NCBI RefSeq assembly: GCF_018812025.1
Contig: NC_063057.1
Span: 13,351,841 to 13,415,840, forward strand
Reading direction: 5' to 3'
Origin: Megalobrama amblycephala
Lineage: Eukaryota; Chordata; Actinopteri; Cypriniformes; Xenocyprididae
Length of the DNA stretch: 64,000 bases
Part shown: one piece after another, positions 37,898 to 50,500 of the stretch
Layout: every line of letters begins with the position of its first letter
How positions within the stretch are numbered: the first letter of the stretch is position 1
The notes under the pieces: model-generated
Told to the model about the DNA's origin: nothing
Database searches by the model: none
Seen by the model: the letters and a program-made list of their open reading frames with translations, nothing else
Position numbers and translations under genes: made by a program

Positions 37898-37988
37898 GGT
37901 TCTCCGACGGTATTTGGCAATGGTAGAACTCACACTGGTGAGGTAGTCAGATCCGGTGGTTCTAGACTTGCCAACTACTACCTGAGAA
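37898..37988 (+). ncRNA. mir182: mir-182 precursor hairpin
   Basis: The mature miR-182-5p is at 37913-37936 with seed UUUGGCAA. The 3p strand at 37957-37977 (TGGTTCTAGACTTGCC...) matches the known star strand. The arms pair with flanking GTAT/ACTAC bases around a loop GGTGAGGTAGTCAGATCCGG. It is about 840 bases 3' of mir-96 on the same strand, closer than the roughly 4 kb I recall for mammals. The three seeds (AUGGCAC, UUGGCAC, UUGGCAA) are near-identical, so targets overlap. Confidence 0.98.
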
Positions 37989-38335
37989 CGTCTCCACTGT
38001 CAAAATACCATCTCGGAAGAATTGAGAGCACCTTTTGAACCCTGACTGCATTTTAAGTGATGTCACAGGCTCCACCCCCGAGTGAGTGACTGTGAGTAGT
38101 GCGGGTTGGGGTGAAATTCAAATATCCCCCCCTGCGCACCACAGTCTCAAAGCTCCTGATACTTCGGTCATTGATCCAGACTGTTTGCTGATACTAGTCG
38201 GCCATGTTTGGTTTTCATTCTAGTGCCATTGTGAATTGAATTGGACATATGAGACTCTTTTTCGGGCATTGAATTGTGTGTTAAAAGTTACTACTCAAAG
38301 TCTAATGAAACCAACATATTCATATTCATGCTCAA

Positions 38336-38341
38336 AATAAA
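38336..38341 (+). terminator. Possible polyA signal of the microRNA primary transcript
   Basis: AATAAATAAATGAATAA begins at 38336, about 350 bases after mir-182, and is the first AATAAA downstream on the same strand. This is position-based inference only. Confidence 0.25.
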
Positions 38342-40357
38342 TAAATGAATAATGCCTGTACGAAACACAGCTCTTGGAGAACTCAGTGGTGTGGCATTTG
38401 CGTGAAACAGCTTGTGTTTTGTCGCTTGGTAAAGGGAGAGGCTGCCCTGTATCTGGGTCAGGGGCTGCTAATGTAGGTGAGGAGAGGATTGCTGGATTAA
38501 GTCCTCTTTATCTCCTTTTGCATAAATCTATTCATACAGAATGAATGACAATATGAAAACATTAGCCATCATTGAAGTGTAATGTTATTCCAATAGTGTC
38601 AATCACTCTCTTCAGGTCTCTTGTTGGTGAACTGATATGTTACTAAAATCTAAACCTCGTAGACCGAAGATTCATTTTCATTATGAAGAATTCGTTAGAC
38701 AATTTATGTCCATGCATTGTTTAGGAGCAGTTAAACATGAAATGATGTATATATTGAACCCATGTGACTCACTATAGTGGTTTCATCCCTATGTAGACTT
38801 CCAAATGCACTGCAGCACTCCATTAAAATCATAGTCGTAGCTTTCTCCATTGGTTTATTATCATCTTCAGTATCTCTCTGCTAGTGCAGTTCACCGGTGT
38901 TTACCTGCCTGCGTCAGAAAATCCAAAGCAAATATGCGTATATGGGAGAAGAAAGGAACATTGTGTCAGATTCCTGCCGAAACTTCGGCTGCAGTAATTG
39001 CTTTGTGGGAAATCTCTGTCCATGTGGGCCTTCTCCAGATGGGCCACCCGGGTCGGGTTACACAGCATTTTTCAGGCCCCCTCCTCTGTACCGACTACTC
39101 CTCTCTCATTCAGTGAATAATCCCCGGTTAGGAGAGAAAGAAAGAGCATGGCTGAGACAGAGCTCAGTCTGTACTCTAATGTAAAGAGAGCATTAGTGGA
39201 ATGAGATTAGGGTCCATCTCTTTTACGCACTGTCTGGTGCCGATGTGCGTGTGATGGTGAGAACATCATTGATGTAAGAAAGTGATGACTATGATGAAGA
39301 TGGTGGGAATAATATATTCCCCTACCTCAAGATGCATCTGCACATTTTTATTCAATGTATTATTTTGCTTTGTGGGAAAAATGATCAAAAGTGTAATAAA
39401 AGTGTATGAAATATGTGCATGCTATTTTAGATAGATAGACAGATATACAGGTTTGGGCTGGGTTTTGTAGAGGGGATAATCCATTAGTTCAGAGCTACTG
39501 CTACATGCACTCCTGTGTGTGTGTGTAAGAGAGAGGGCCAGAGGGATGCAGTGTGTATTAAGATATTAGCAGAGATTAAAGCTCTGCCCCAGAGTTTGTG
39601 CAGCTCCAGGCTGGAGGAACAAGCCCCCCGCGGAGACTGGAGCCGTCAGCACCGTCAGAGCCATATCCTCTCCTTAACACAATCAATACTTCTGCCCCAT
39701 ATTCCCCTGATGACACAATAACACCAGACGGCTATTACCATTTCTTCGTAATGGCAACCTTCATAAAAACATAAAACTAATGAGGATTCCTATACATTTA
39801 CAGCTCTGAGATGGTGTTGTAGGTAACTTTGGCCTGTTTGTGTTAGCAAAGCTTATGTAACTCCCTGTTTTCCTCTGTCTATCCAACTCTAGTATTAGCT
39901 GATTACACAAATCACAATCTATGGGGAACAAGTGATAGAGAACCTGCTGAAAAATATGTTTAAAAAGGACAAAACCCCTCTTTTCTCCTTAAACTAACAG
40001 AAATTGATGTCACAAAGTGTACAAGGGTGTTGACTGGATCACAATTTGTCAAAATAAAGGTTAACGTGAGCACTTATCCGAGTTATGGTATATTACTACT
40101 CAGTATATTCTAGTAACTAGTGATTACATTCATGAGACATGGAAAATTTGCATGCTGATTTTAAAACAAATGGACATAAAAAAATATAAATTTTGGTTTC
40201 CTAATTGAATATAGCTTAACAGTATAAGAGAAAAAATAATTTAGGGTAACACTTTATTACAATAAAATTCAATTAACTCTAGTTATTGCTTTTGCTATGA
40301 ACTAAGAACAATACTTTAGCATTAATTAATCTAGATTGCTTTTAATTAAAATGTTTT

Positions 40358-40850
40358 AAAGGATTAGTTCACTTTTAAATACACTTTTCCTGATAAATTT
40401 ACTCACTCCCATGTCATCCAAGATGTTCATGTCTTTCTTTCGTCAGTCGAAAAGAAATTAAGGTTTTTGATGAAAACATTCCAGGATTTTTCTCCATATA
40501 GTGCATTTCAATGGCTACCAACAGATTGAAGGTCCAAACTGCAGTTTCAGTGCAGCTTCAAGGGCTTTAAACGATACCAGATGAGTAATAAGGGTCTTAT
40601 CTAGCGAAACGATCGGTCATTTTCGACAAAAATACAACCGTTTATGCTTTATAAACAAAATATCGCCTTGAACGTACTTTCCGCTTCCGCATTCTTCAAA
40701 AAGCTTACGCTGAATGTCCTACGTCTTCCCTATTCTACTTACGGAACGAACGTGGCACCAGTTTCGTTTTTTTCCATAAGTTGAATAGGTAAGACGTAGG
40801 ACATTCAGCGTAAGCGTTATGTCTCAGTAATTTTCATTTTGGTTGAACTG
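40358..40850. repeat. Foldback element, TTAAAGGATTAGTTCAC type, copy 2
   Basis: The left end AAAGGATTAGTTCAC and a right end like AATTTTCATTTTGGTTGAAC are inverted. The central hairpin GCTGAATGTCCTACGTCTT pairs with AAGACGTAGGACATTCAGC. It shares internal sequence with 10609-11200. Confidence 0.75.
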
Positions 40851-42257
40851 TACTCACTATCCATGATACATATTGTTGCATTTTTGTATTGCGATATATT
40901 GTGATAATATATTGTTATACCCCAAGTTACATAAATTAACATTATTTAATGTTTTAGCATTGAATATGAATTAACAACATACATTAGCATAGATAAATAA
41001 ATGTTGTAAAACTTGAATTTAACTTTATTGTAAAATATTTTCATTTTCTTTTCTTTTTTTTTTAAATATATGTTGTAAAATGTTTATATTTTAATTAAAT
41101 TAATTTAAAAATACATTTATTAAGTTACAAAAAAATGTATTAAATTAGTAAAATTCAAAAGCCTTAAAGAAGCATTTTCACTAGTGGTCTTAAGCCATTT
41201 GGACCCCCCTGTATTTAGGTTACATAAGTATCTAGTATGCAAAAATTGGCTTAGTGATTGCACTACACTTGTCAGTGGTTTTACGAATGACATCACACTT
41301 AAATCAGGAATGTAACGCTCTGATGTGAAGATAGAATTGTGGTTATGTATTCAGATTACTGCTGAACGCTGTTCTGTGAACACGGCCCCAACTGAGGAAC
41401 AGATTGGCCGAGCACTTGGTCGGGATGAGGGCGGGACCAGGGCCGATTCTCAGAAAGCGTGCTAATAAGAGTGCCTTAATCTGCAGCTCACGACTGACGC
41501 ACGCGTGCACTGAGCATCTCCTGCCAGCTGCCACCATGACCTGGAAACCACAAACACCCAACTCCTCGTTCTCCCTTATACGCGGATGGTATACGCACTT
41601 CCCTTAATGTGTTGCTCTGTTCAGAACGGATGTGGTTTGGCAGGGATTAGACAGTTGCATGCTTTATATCTCTCTCCGATCGTGCTGCTCCGCGCTGATA
41701 ATCTGGAAGTGGAGTGGGATGCTGGGATGTGTGCGGTGCCTGATGGATTAGTGCGTTTTCCCTCCTCCTCCCTCGGCAGAAGGACACAGGCCTTAAATCC
41801 AGGTTTAAGCTAGGAGGGAGGGATCAGGGCTTATGATGCAACAGGAGCCCCATCCATCACAAGCTGAAGGTGGGGTGCGGATGTGACCATGTGTTTAGTT
41901 GTAAAGCAGTTATGGAGTTTTCATGATGAGATTACTCAACTTCATAAAAACAAGTGACCTTGACATAAGATGGGTGGCATCTGAATGCACACAGATTATC
42001 AACTTCCATATTGTTTTTATTCTAAAATTTTGGGATTTATGATGGTGTTAGTGCAATATGGCCCATAGTTCATCCATAGTTCTGAATGATGATTGGTCAA
42101 TACAGCATTCCAGTTGTGCTAAAATACACAATAGAGGAACATGAACGTAATTATGATGCAAAACACCTGTTGATCCCACTGCTCAGCTTTCCATTGAGGC
42201 TGACTATAAACTTTTCATTTTGCAGTATAATGAAGTGTAACAGCACAATAAATTTCC

Positions 42258-42940
42258 TTAAAGGGTTAGTTGAAAATTGTAATTTATTACTTACCCTTAT
42301 GTCGCTTCACACCCGTAAGACCGTCATTCATCTTTGGAACACAAATCAAGATATTTTTTGATAAAATCCGATGGCTCAGTGAGGCCTCCGTTGACAGCAA
42401 GATAATTAACACTTTCAAATGCTGTATTTAAAACAGTTCATGTGACTACAGTGGTTCAACCTTAATGTTATGAAGTGACAAGAATACTTTTTGTGCGCCA
42501 AAAACCAAAAAAATCAACAATATCTAGTGATGGGCGATTTCAAAACACTGCTTCATGAAGCTTCGAAGCTTTACAAATCGAATTAGTGGTTCGAAGCATG
42601 TATTAAACTGCCAAAGTCACGTGAACCATTGAAATTTCGAAACACTTATGACGTAACGAAGCCTCGTTTAATGAAATCACGTGATTTTGCCGTTCTGAAC
42701 CACTGATTCGAAACAAAAGATTTGTAAAGCTTCATGAAGCAGTGTTTTGAAATCGGCCATAACTAGATATTGTTGAATAAAGTCGTTATTTTTTTTTGGG
42801 GCACAAAAAGTATTCTTAATATTAAGGTTAGGTAATATTTGTGTTCTGAAAATGAACAAAGGTCTTTCGGGTTTGGAACGACATGAGGGTGAGTAATTAA
42901 TGACTGAATTTTCATTTTTTAGGTGAACTAACCTTTTAAT
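42258..42940. repeat. Foldback DNA element, TTAAAGGGTTAGTT family, copy 2
   Basis: Same internal plan as 8406-9170, including AAATCCGATGGCTCAGTGAGG and GAAGCCTCGTTTA-type blocks, and the same right end GGTGAGTAATTAATGACTG then AGGTGAACTAACC. The left tip has diverged. Confidence 0.82.
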
Positions 42941-43054
42941 AAATTGTTTTAATTATAAAACTGTCTTTTATGTTTTACTTGTATTATTAAAGCATTAAGG
43001 CACTTTCCTTATGTCACCTGTGATTATTTTTCTGTAATAATTTTTCAAAGGCAC

Positions 43055-44429
43055 AATTCTGAATAGTGGCCACTTTATTTCCAAGACTGGATAAAAAGCG
43101 AAAGACAAACTCTGTCAATGTTACCATCATTCTTTCACCGGCAACACGGGAGAGTTTGGTTTCATCAACCTTATATTTTACATAAAAAGATCTTTTTTTG
43201 TGAAGTCTTACAGATGTATAAAAATTCAAACCGACCAGGAGCAGGAAACTTGGCAGAGGGGGTTATGGGTTGAAGAGGTGATAAACAGTAACAAAACAAC
43301 CACACAAATTTGCATTGTAGAAACAATACAACAAGAGCTTGACAGATAAAGAAAGGGATATGAATTTATGGTTCTTTCACTTTGCAATATATGCAACAAC
43401 ATTAGAATTCAAAATATGTCCTGTATCATATTTTAATCTTTCAATGTGTGATTTTTTTTTTTTTGTGTGTTTGTGCGTGTTAATCTGAAGATATGAGTGC
43501 ACTTCTAACCAAAAACATTAAAGAAAAATAAATAAAAAATAAATAAAACATTTCCCCCAGCAGTTTCACAAGATCAGTTTCCAAAATGTTAATATACCAT
43601 GAATATGTAGAGTCTGTTCATTATCTGAAATATAAAAATTGAACGATATGGAGTGCTACATCTTCAGCCTTGTCATTGGTAAGTCGTCGACATTTATAGT
43701 TATCGATTAATAGTACAATTCAGTGAAAGTCTATAGATAGCACTGAGTGTCAAGTGTTCAAATTTCAGAACAATTCTGTACCGACAGGAAACGGTGGTCT
43801 CATTCAATATACCACACAATCATTCAAGGTCATACAATTTTTTTTTTACATTGGGAGTTAACGTGAAATGCATACAAAGAGAATTCTACATTACACAGTC
43901 TGACAAAAAACAAAAAACAAAAAAAAACATGCATGTCATCTCAGTAGTCAATGGAATCTAACACTAAAATCGTAATGCAATTTACACAATATATTAATGA
44001 AATGATTCAAATATGGCACAAGATGGTTCACAATATATATATACATAAACCTTGATAAAAACCGAGGAGAAAACATATCAAGAATGACCTAATCTGGGGA
44101 GAAAGGAACAAATTATGCCAGTTTTTGGAGGCTGAAAATTTGGTTGATTTTGTTGGGAATTCATTTCTTTAGTTGCAGTACATTTATCAAACATCAGCTA
44201 AAAAAAAATTAACTAACGTTAACAAATTTAACAACACTAGGGAAAAAAAAAAAAATAAGACTATGAACTGTGTACAATGTAAAAAATAATAATATTAACA
44301 GGAAAAAGCAGTCCAACCCCTGCAGACGTATGTGAACAGGCTCTAATATTATTTTTACACTATATTCCAGCAGCCACTTCACATAGGCGCTGAACTTCCT
44401 GTCCCACACACCTGCAGGGGTAGAGTATG
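43055..44429 (-). other. nrf1: nrf1 3' untranslated region (proposed extent)
   Basis: Minus-strand sequence following the stop codon. It is AT-rich with few recognisable transposons. A minus-strand AATAAA (TTTATT at 43074-43079) is taken as the 3' end. Other ends are possible, and the extent rests on that signal alone. Confidence 0.45.
43074..43079 (-). terminator. nrf1: Candidate nrf1 polyadenylation signal
   Basis: AATAAA on the minus strand, about 1.35 kb after the nrf1 stop codon. No transcript evidence is available. Confidence 0.35.
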
Positions 44430-44590
44430 TCACTGTTCTAGGGTCACCACTTCCACCGCCTGTCCGTCAAGTGTTACCGTGTTGTCGATGCGCGTGGCTA
44501 CGGGAGCCATTGCGACCTGAACGGGTCGATTTCCCTGGGCCAAACTGGTGACGACCGTCTGATACATGCTGACTGGAATCTGGACGAGAC
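44430..44590 (-). CDS. nrf1: nrf1 coding exon 10 with stop codon
   Basis: Acceptor CATCCCAG. It encodes GLVQIPVSMYQTVVTSLAQG to QAVEVVTLEQ, stop TGA at 44432-44430. This exon hardly shows as an open reading frame and was placed by homology and phase. Confidence 0.95.
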
Positions 44591-47500
44591 CTGGGATGAC
44601 ACAAAAACCCGTTATTTCTGTGGGTATAAACTCATTTGGGTTGCTATTTACAGATCTAGCTGAAGATGCACAACCGTGATGTCATCAGCGAAGGCAGCGG
44701 CCTAGAGGTTTGGGATTCACGTAACTTGTCATTTGAGACAGCTGGAGGGAGGGGACTTTTGAAGTGCGCTTGGATGAGGCCGCAGAGCGTGCGCAATCCA
44801 GCGGCCATGTTAGAGTTTGAACACTACGTGGCCAGGGCCGGCCCTAGAAAGGGGGCTGAGGGTAGGGCTAGTGCATCACACTGCAATGCGGAACAATGGA
44901 GTAATTGAGGCGGCCACTCCCAGCTTCCGTTTCTCTCTCTCTTTCCCTCTCTGACTCGAGGTAAACCCCTCTTTCTTTCTCAATCTACCTCCGTTTCCAC
45001 GCCCAGCTGTGAGCGGAGAAGCCTGGATTACTGCTGCAGTCACATGGGGCAGGAGGTGGGCAATCTGTCCGGGTCGCGAGCTCATATGGGCAAAGCGGAA
45101 GGTCAGAACTAACTGTGACTAGTTAACCCATTGAGTAAGTCTTACGGTAACATACCTGCAGGCCACTGGACTTGTGCGTTGTTTATTCTGATAAAGGTGT
45201 GCTTAAAATAGTCTCACGATGCGCAACTCTGTCCCGGCGTCTCAAAGAAAGGCTCATATTTCAAACTCGTCAGTTACTTTATCTTTTTATGCCGGCACAA
45301 TCTCCTCAAGCTAAATGTTTCCTTTAATCGCAGCTTAACACAAAAGAAGATCAGTTTTGAGCTTGAATATGTCTTAAGACATGGAAAAATGATTTTGTCT
45401 TACTGCCCCAGAATTCTTTGGGTGAATTTAACAAAACTTGTCAAAAAACATTCATCAATAATTAATAAAATAAATAAATTATGCATTAATGAGGCTAATT
45501 AAACATTGAGACTATGATAATTAAGCTCTTCACCCAATTTGAATGACTGTAAATTCAAATAAATGAAGAAATAAAAATGTTATTTTCACTTTAAATTGGA
45601 AAGTGCTTATAACAACAGTGAGGTTATACTATTTTAAGGTGTCCTAGTTAAAGTGTAAAGTACTGACTAATAATAATCAACTACATGTATTAACTAGGAT
45701 GAGGGTTTGGTTTAGTTGCATGTAATTATGCATGAATCATAGTTATTACTATAGTAACTAAATGTAACCTCTAACAAGGACACTGTAAAACAAAGTGTGA
45801 CCAAAAATGACAAATAATGACAATTAAGCATCCCACTCAGTTGTCATTAGTGTAAATTCAAATATAGTACAATATAAAACTAAAACTTTTACTTAAAATT
45901 ATAATTATGATAAAATACTTAATAATAAATAATACCTAAATAGCATATCTTTGCTATATATATTATATATGGTCAAGATCTTGACCAAAATATTGCACCT
46001 CTTAATAGAAATAACATCCTAACATTTATTTCCATCAAGAGGTGCATCATTTTGTTTTTTCCCTCCAAAATCTTGTATTGACAATGTAAGAGTCTAGTCC
46101 AGTACATCCCAAAGACTTTCAATACATTTGAGGACTAGACTCCAAAATGCCAATTCATGTGTGAAAATCTTCCTACATTGTTGTTTAAGAAATGAAAAGC
46201 TACACACTTCACACATCTTTTAGGGTTAAAAGAGCCGTTGCCAATATATATATAGTTTTTATATACATATACACATATATTTTTAATATGACATTGGAGT
46301 ACAAACTCAGACTTAAAAAGAACATCAGAAAATCAGTTTCTCCACATGGGATACAAGTCCAAATGCTCTGATTTCTCTTAATCACATCGTGTCTCAATAA
46401 TTGACGGGGAGTTTGGAAGCATTGTTTTTTGAGTGAAGAGCCTACAAACCCTCAATCACTCTGACATTGAGGATTTCTACGAGGCTTACGGAGCGAAAGA
46501 GGGGCATTGGAGCAGGAAACGTAAATCAGTCACGATTACCTCAGACCAGCCACTTCAAAGCTGAACCCGCGCTGCCATTTCACTGATTGAATAAGGTCAA
46601 TAAACGCTGGCTGTCCGTCAAGTGTCTGTTGTTGACTACGCTCTCCCAAACCTCCCCGTGCTGAAGCGTAAATTAGGTTTAATTGCGCAGCTTAAAGGTG
46701 AGGACCTCGTTTTGGGCAGAGGCGGCTCTCTGGGACTCACTGCTGGTTCAGATGAACAGTCAACATGCTCGGTTATGTATGTAGGAAATAGGACAAACTA
46801 GCATTCTCTGTACTGCCCTGCTCTAGAAAGGTTACTTGTGTACAATGTTATATAAAGTGACATCCTCTCATCAAGCAACACTTTTCCTTCATTTACAAGA
46901 TGGCGGGGGGAAAAAAAGACATCAACAGATGGTCAATCAAGAGATAGTGAGTATAAAATCTCCTTTAGGCTGCGGGACCAAAAAGTAGTTAAATCATTTA
47001 ATGCATACAGTATGTAGAACTAATAATAAACCTGTAGACCTAAACCATTCAATTATATAGAATATTATATATATAAAATGGCAGTGGTCAATTATTTATA
47101 CCAAGAGTGGGGAAAGGCCTGACGGCCATGTCTTTAAACGTAGTTTTAATGCCTGCTAATCAGCTTTTATGTTTAAATACAGCCCTTGCTCCTGTCTATT
47201 CTCTTAATGTCATACGAGATTGTGTGTGAGTTTTATAGACTGGGCTTCCCGGTGCTGACAGCTGGCTCTGTGATTAGACTATGCACTGATAATGGAGAGG
47301 ATCAAAGCCCTTTAAGAGGGTTCTTCAGGGGGTTAGGAGGGGGCGGCTTCTCTTTGGTCAATGGGGGCAATGGGGTAAGCCAGGACACTAGGTACGATAG
47401 GTCACTGGGAAATGGCTAGGTATGATTGGACCAACTTTGAAGCAGAAGCAGAAGCATTTTACCCATTAAAATCAACATCAAATCAAAATGGACCCCATTT

Positions 47501-50500
47501 ACTTTCTTAATGGATGTTCTTGGTCTTATTGTTATTGAATTACTTATTAGTGTATATTATAAATTAAGGATGCACCATATCTATTGAATATATATTGACT
47601 TATATTGGGTGATCTTAATCTTTAAATTTAAAATTCTTAATGTTCTTATAGCCGACAAATCATATGCCACTAACCGAATGTCCATCCAAATAATGCATTT
47701 TAAAATTTAATATATTAAAATATATTTATATATATATTAATATATTAATTATTAATTAATATATTACAAATTAATAATAATTTGGTTTAATATGAATGCA
47801 AAAATCATTAAGGCAAAAAGTTACTATTATTTAATTTTCGGCAAAATTTATTTTACTCCAACCAATTTGCATCTGAAAGAGTGGACAATGTAATTTTAGA
47901 AAATCTCAAAAATGAATAACTATTTTTCATGCTGTACATTATGTATTGCATAAATTCAATTTTTTAAATATTTTAATATTGGTGTATCCCTAAAAAGTGG
48001 ATTGTCTATGTAATCTTAAATCAATATCAACTTGCTATTCCTCTGCAACAATTTTCCACAGAAATGTCACTTTGAAAATGGGTTGCAAGTGGCACTTTGC
48101 CTTGGAGGATGTTATGGTCAGAAGAGAAAAAAATACATACATTTATGTAAATTTTCTAACCTAGCTTATCGTAGCTAAAAGAGGAAACGCATCATGTGCC
48201 ACTTCACTACACTGTAGCGAATGCCTATAGTACACATTAGCACTGCTATTGGACTGTAACATGGCTTCTAATGCATCGTAAGCAGCAGTACTGGAGGGTG
48301 CCGTGCATATGCAGAGCGCTTAGTGGTTGAGGCAAAGTAAGGATTAGCAAGAAGTGTAGAGGCTGGAGTCACCATCTGTCCCACAAACACCCCGGGGATT
48401 ACAATAGACCTCCACGGACTTCCTCACGCTCTAACACACCTAACATGAGACCCATACGTTCCCTCACATACTAGATGAGTGATGACGAAAGGGACGTCTC
48501 ATCATATGTTTGTTATGCATTTGTGCGTGTCAGGCTGGTACAGAGTGTGTGGTTGCTTGTGATAGAGAGCAGGGGTTCGTACCACTTCCATCCGAAACTC
48601 CAGTTAAAGCTCCTACTGCAGCCGCCGTTTCTCCTGCTAACACGATCTGTCCTCCTCCCTGAAGAGTCGCTTCCGCTAACGTCGCCACTGCGTGAGCTGC
48701 TGCTTCACTGCAACACACAGACGTAAATTAAGGAAAAAATTTCACAATAAGCCCACTTTCATAAACATGCAATGCTCTATAAAGGATTTAAACATGATTT
48801 GAGATGTATTGATGTGAATTGGTGTGTACTGCCCCCTAGTGCAGGAAGTCACTCAAGAGGAGCCAGAAAATGAAAAACAATGTTCTATACAAGTTCTTCT
48901 CTTTACTTGTGACAGATGTCCAAAATACAGACACCCATTTCTGACACATAAGTAGAGATGCACCGGTCCACCGGCCATAAATCAGAACAGAAAATGCAGA
49001 TAATGGGTTACCGAGCTCAGGCCTGGTTCCAGAATCAAATTGGGTGCTCTAGCCTTAATGCACATATCAGATTTTTGCTCCATCCATTGCTGTGGCCACT
49101 ATGTCAATCATTGCAATTTCAAGAATGAATTCCGCATTTGCAACGTGTATGTGGCCGTTAATCAATGAAGCTGTCTACACTGCACAATAAATCTCTTAAC
49201 ATCGTGTCTACACTTTGTTTGTTAAAATGATAGGATTCGCGAGCTTGCATAACTCAATACTGAACAAAAACTCTGGGGTTTCATGCGGTGAGTGGATTCT
49301 GACTAACTTAAACACCTCTGATTGGCCACTGGGTTCAAGAAATCAACAGATATGTATGTGATTGGCTACACTGCTGAACATTGTAAAAGCACATTGTAAA
49401 TAGAAACATTTGAAGCTCTCCAGAGCACAAACACGTTTGCCAAATCTGTTTCGACAATATCCTATTACAGCTTTAACTGAGGATGCTCTTGCTTTTATTT
49501 GAGGGGGCTTAGCACCCTTTAGCACCTTTCGTGGAACTGGGCCTGACCGAGCCCCAAGAGACTCTGGCATAACAATTAGACCTTGTAAAATAAAATCTTT
49601 GTGAATCACTTAATGCAAAAGTTGGTATTGTTTAGCATTTACTAAGCACTGTATGTCGGGCTGAAGAGAAGAAAGTTGCAAATGGAGATCAAGCTTGATG
49701 TGAAGCTTATTCTGGTAAAATAATGTGTAAGGCTAAAAAATAAAAAAGTAATGCAAACCTAAAAATTTTTTAGCAACACAGAGCGGTAGCTGCTTGTTCT
49801 CTGCTCCTACATATGTGAAGACTAGCACTAGGTAGTAACTACTGTATTTTCTTTGTTTAGCCTTATTTTTAGTCTTTTAATGTCATGCATTGCTGAAGAT
49901 TTATCCTTACTTGTAGATGAAGAAACTTCTGCATTTGTCCTTTTCAGCGACCCTGTTGATAACCATTTATCCATGTTTAAATCTGTGGTAGCCTACAGTA
50001 ACTGTATGCAGCAAAAATATGATAGATAAATTGGTGGTTTATTCTTAACACAACCAATCAGCGAGCTTAAATGGTGCATACACAGTAACAATGTATATTT
50101 TTTCATTATATCATTCTAAATTGAATTATTAGATTTAATCAGACATTTTTACATATATAAAATTCTTATTTTTATTAATAGCAAATGGTGGCCCCTGCAA
50201 TATCGTCACGACCCACTGGGGGGGTCGCGGGCCACAGGTTGAAAACCAATGTCGTAAAGCGTTACCGATAAAAGTCCAAATTATGACAAAAAGTCAAAAT
50301 TGACACCAAGTCATAATTATGAGATAAAAAGTCAATTGAGGCAAAATGTCACATTTTCATCATAAGACGTTTTATCTAAGTTATGTCATAATTTCAGTTT
50401 TTGTCTCATAATTTGAGATGAAAGTAAAAATGACATAAGTTAAAATTGACACACTAAGTCATAATTATATAAAAATTATGACAGCCTAAGTCTAAGTCAT

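Larger units (their letters stand above)
38000..43050. other. Intergenic region between mir-182 and the nrf1 3' end
   Basis: No gene is supported. It includes two foldback elements (40358-40850, 42258-42940), a partial GGTAACACTTTATT-type repeat on either side of the first of these (from 40246 and around 40930-41030), AT-rich DNA and complex stretches at about 38850-39190 and 41380-41880 without clear function. Confidence 0.55.
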
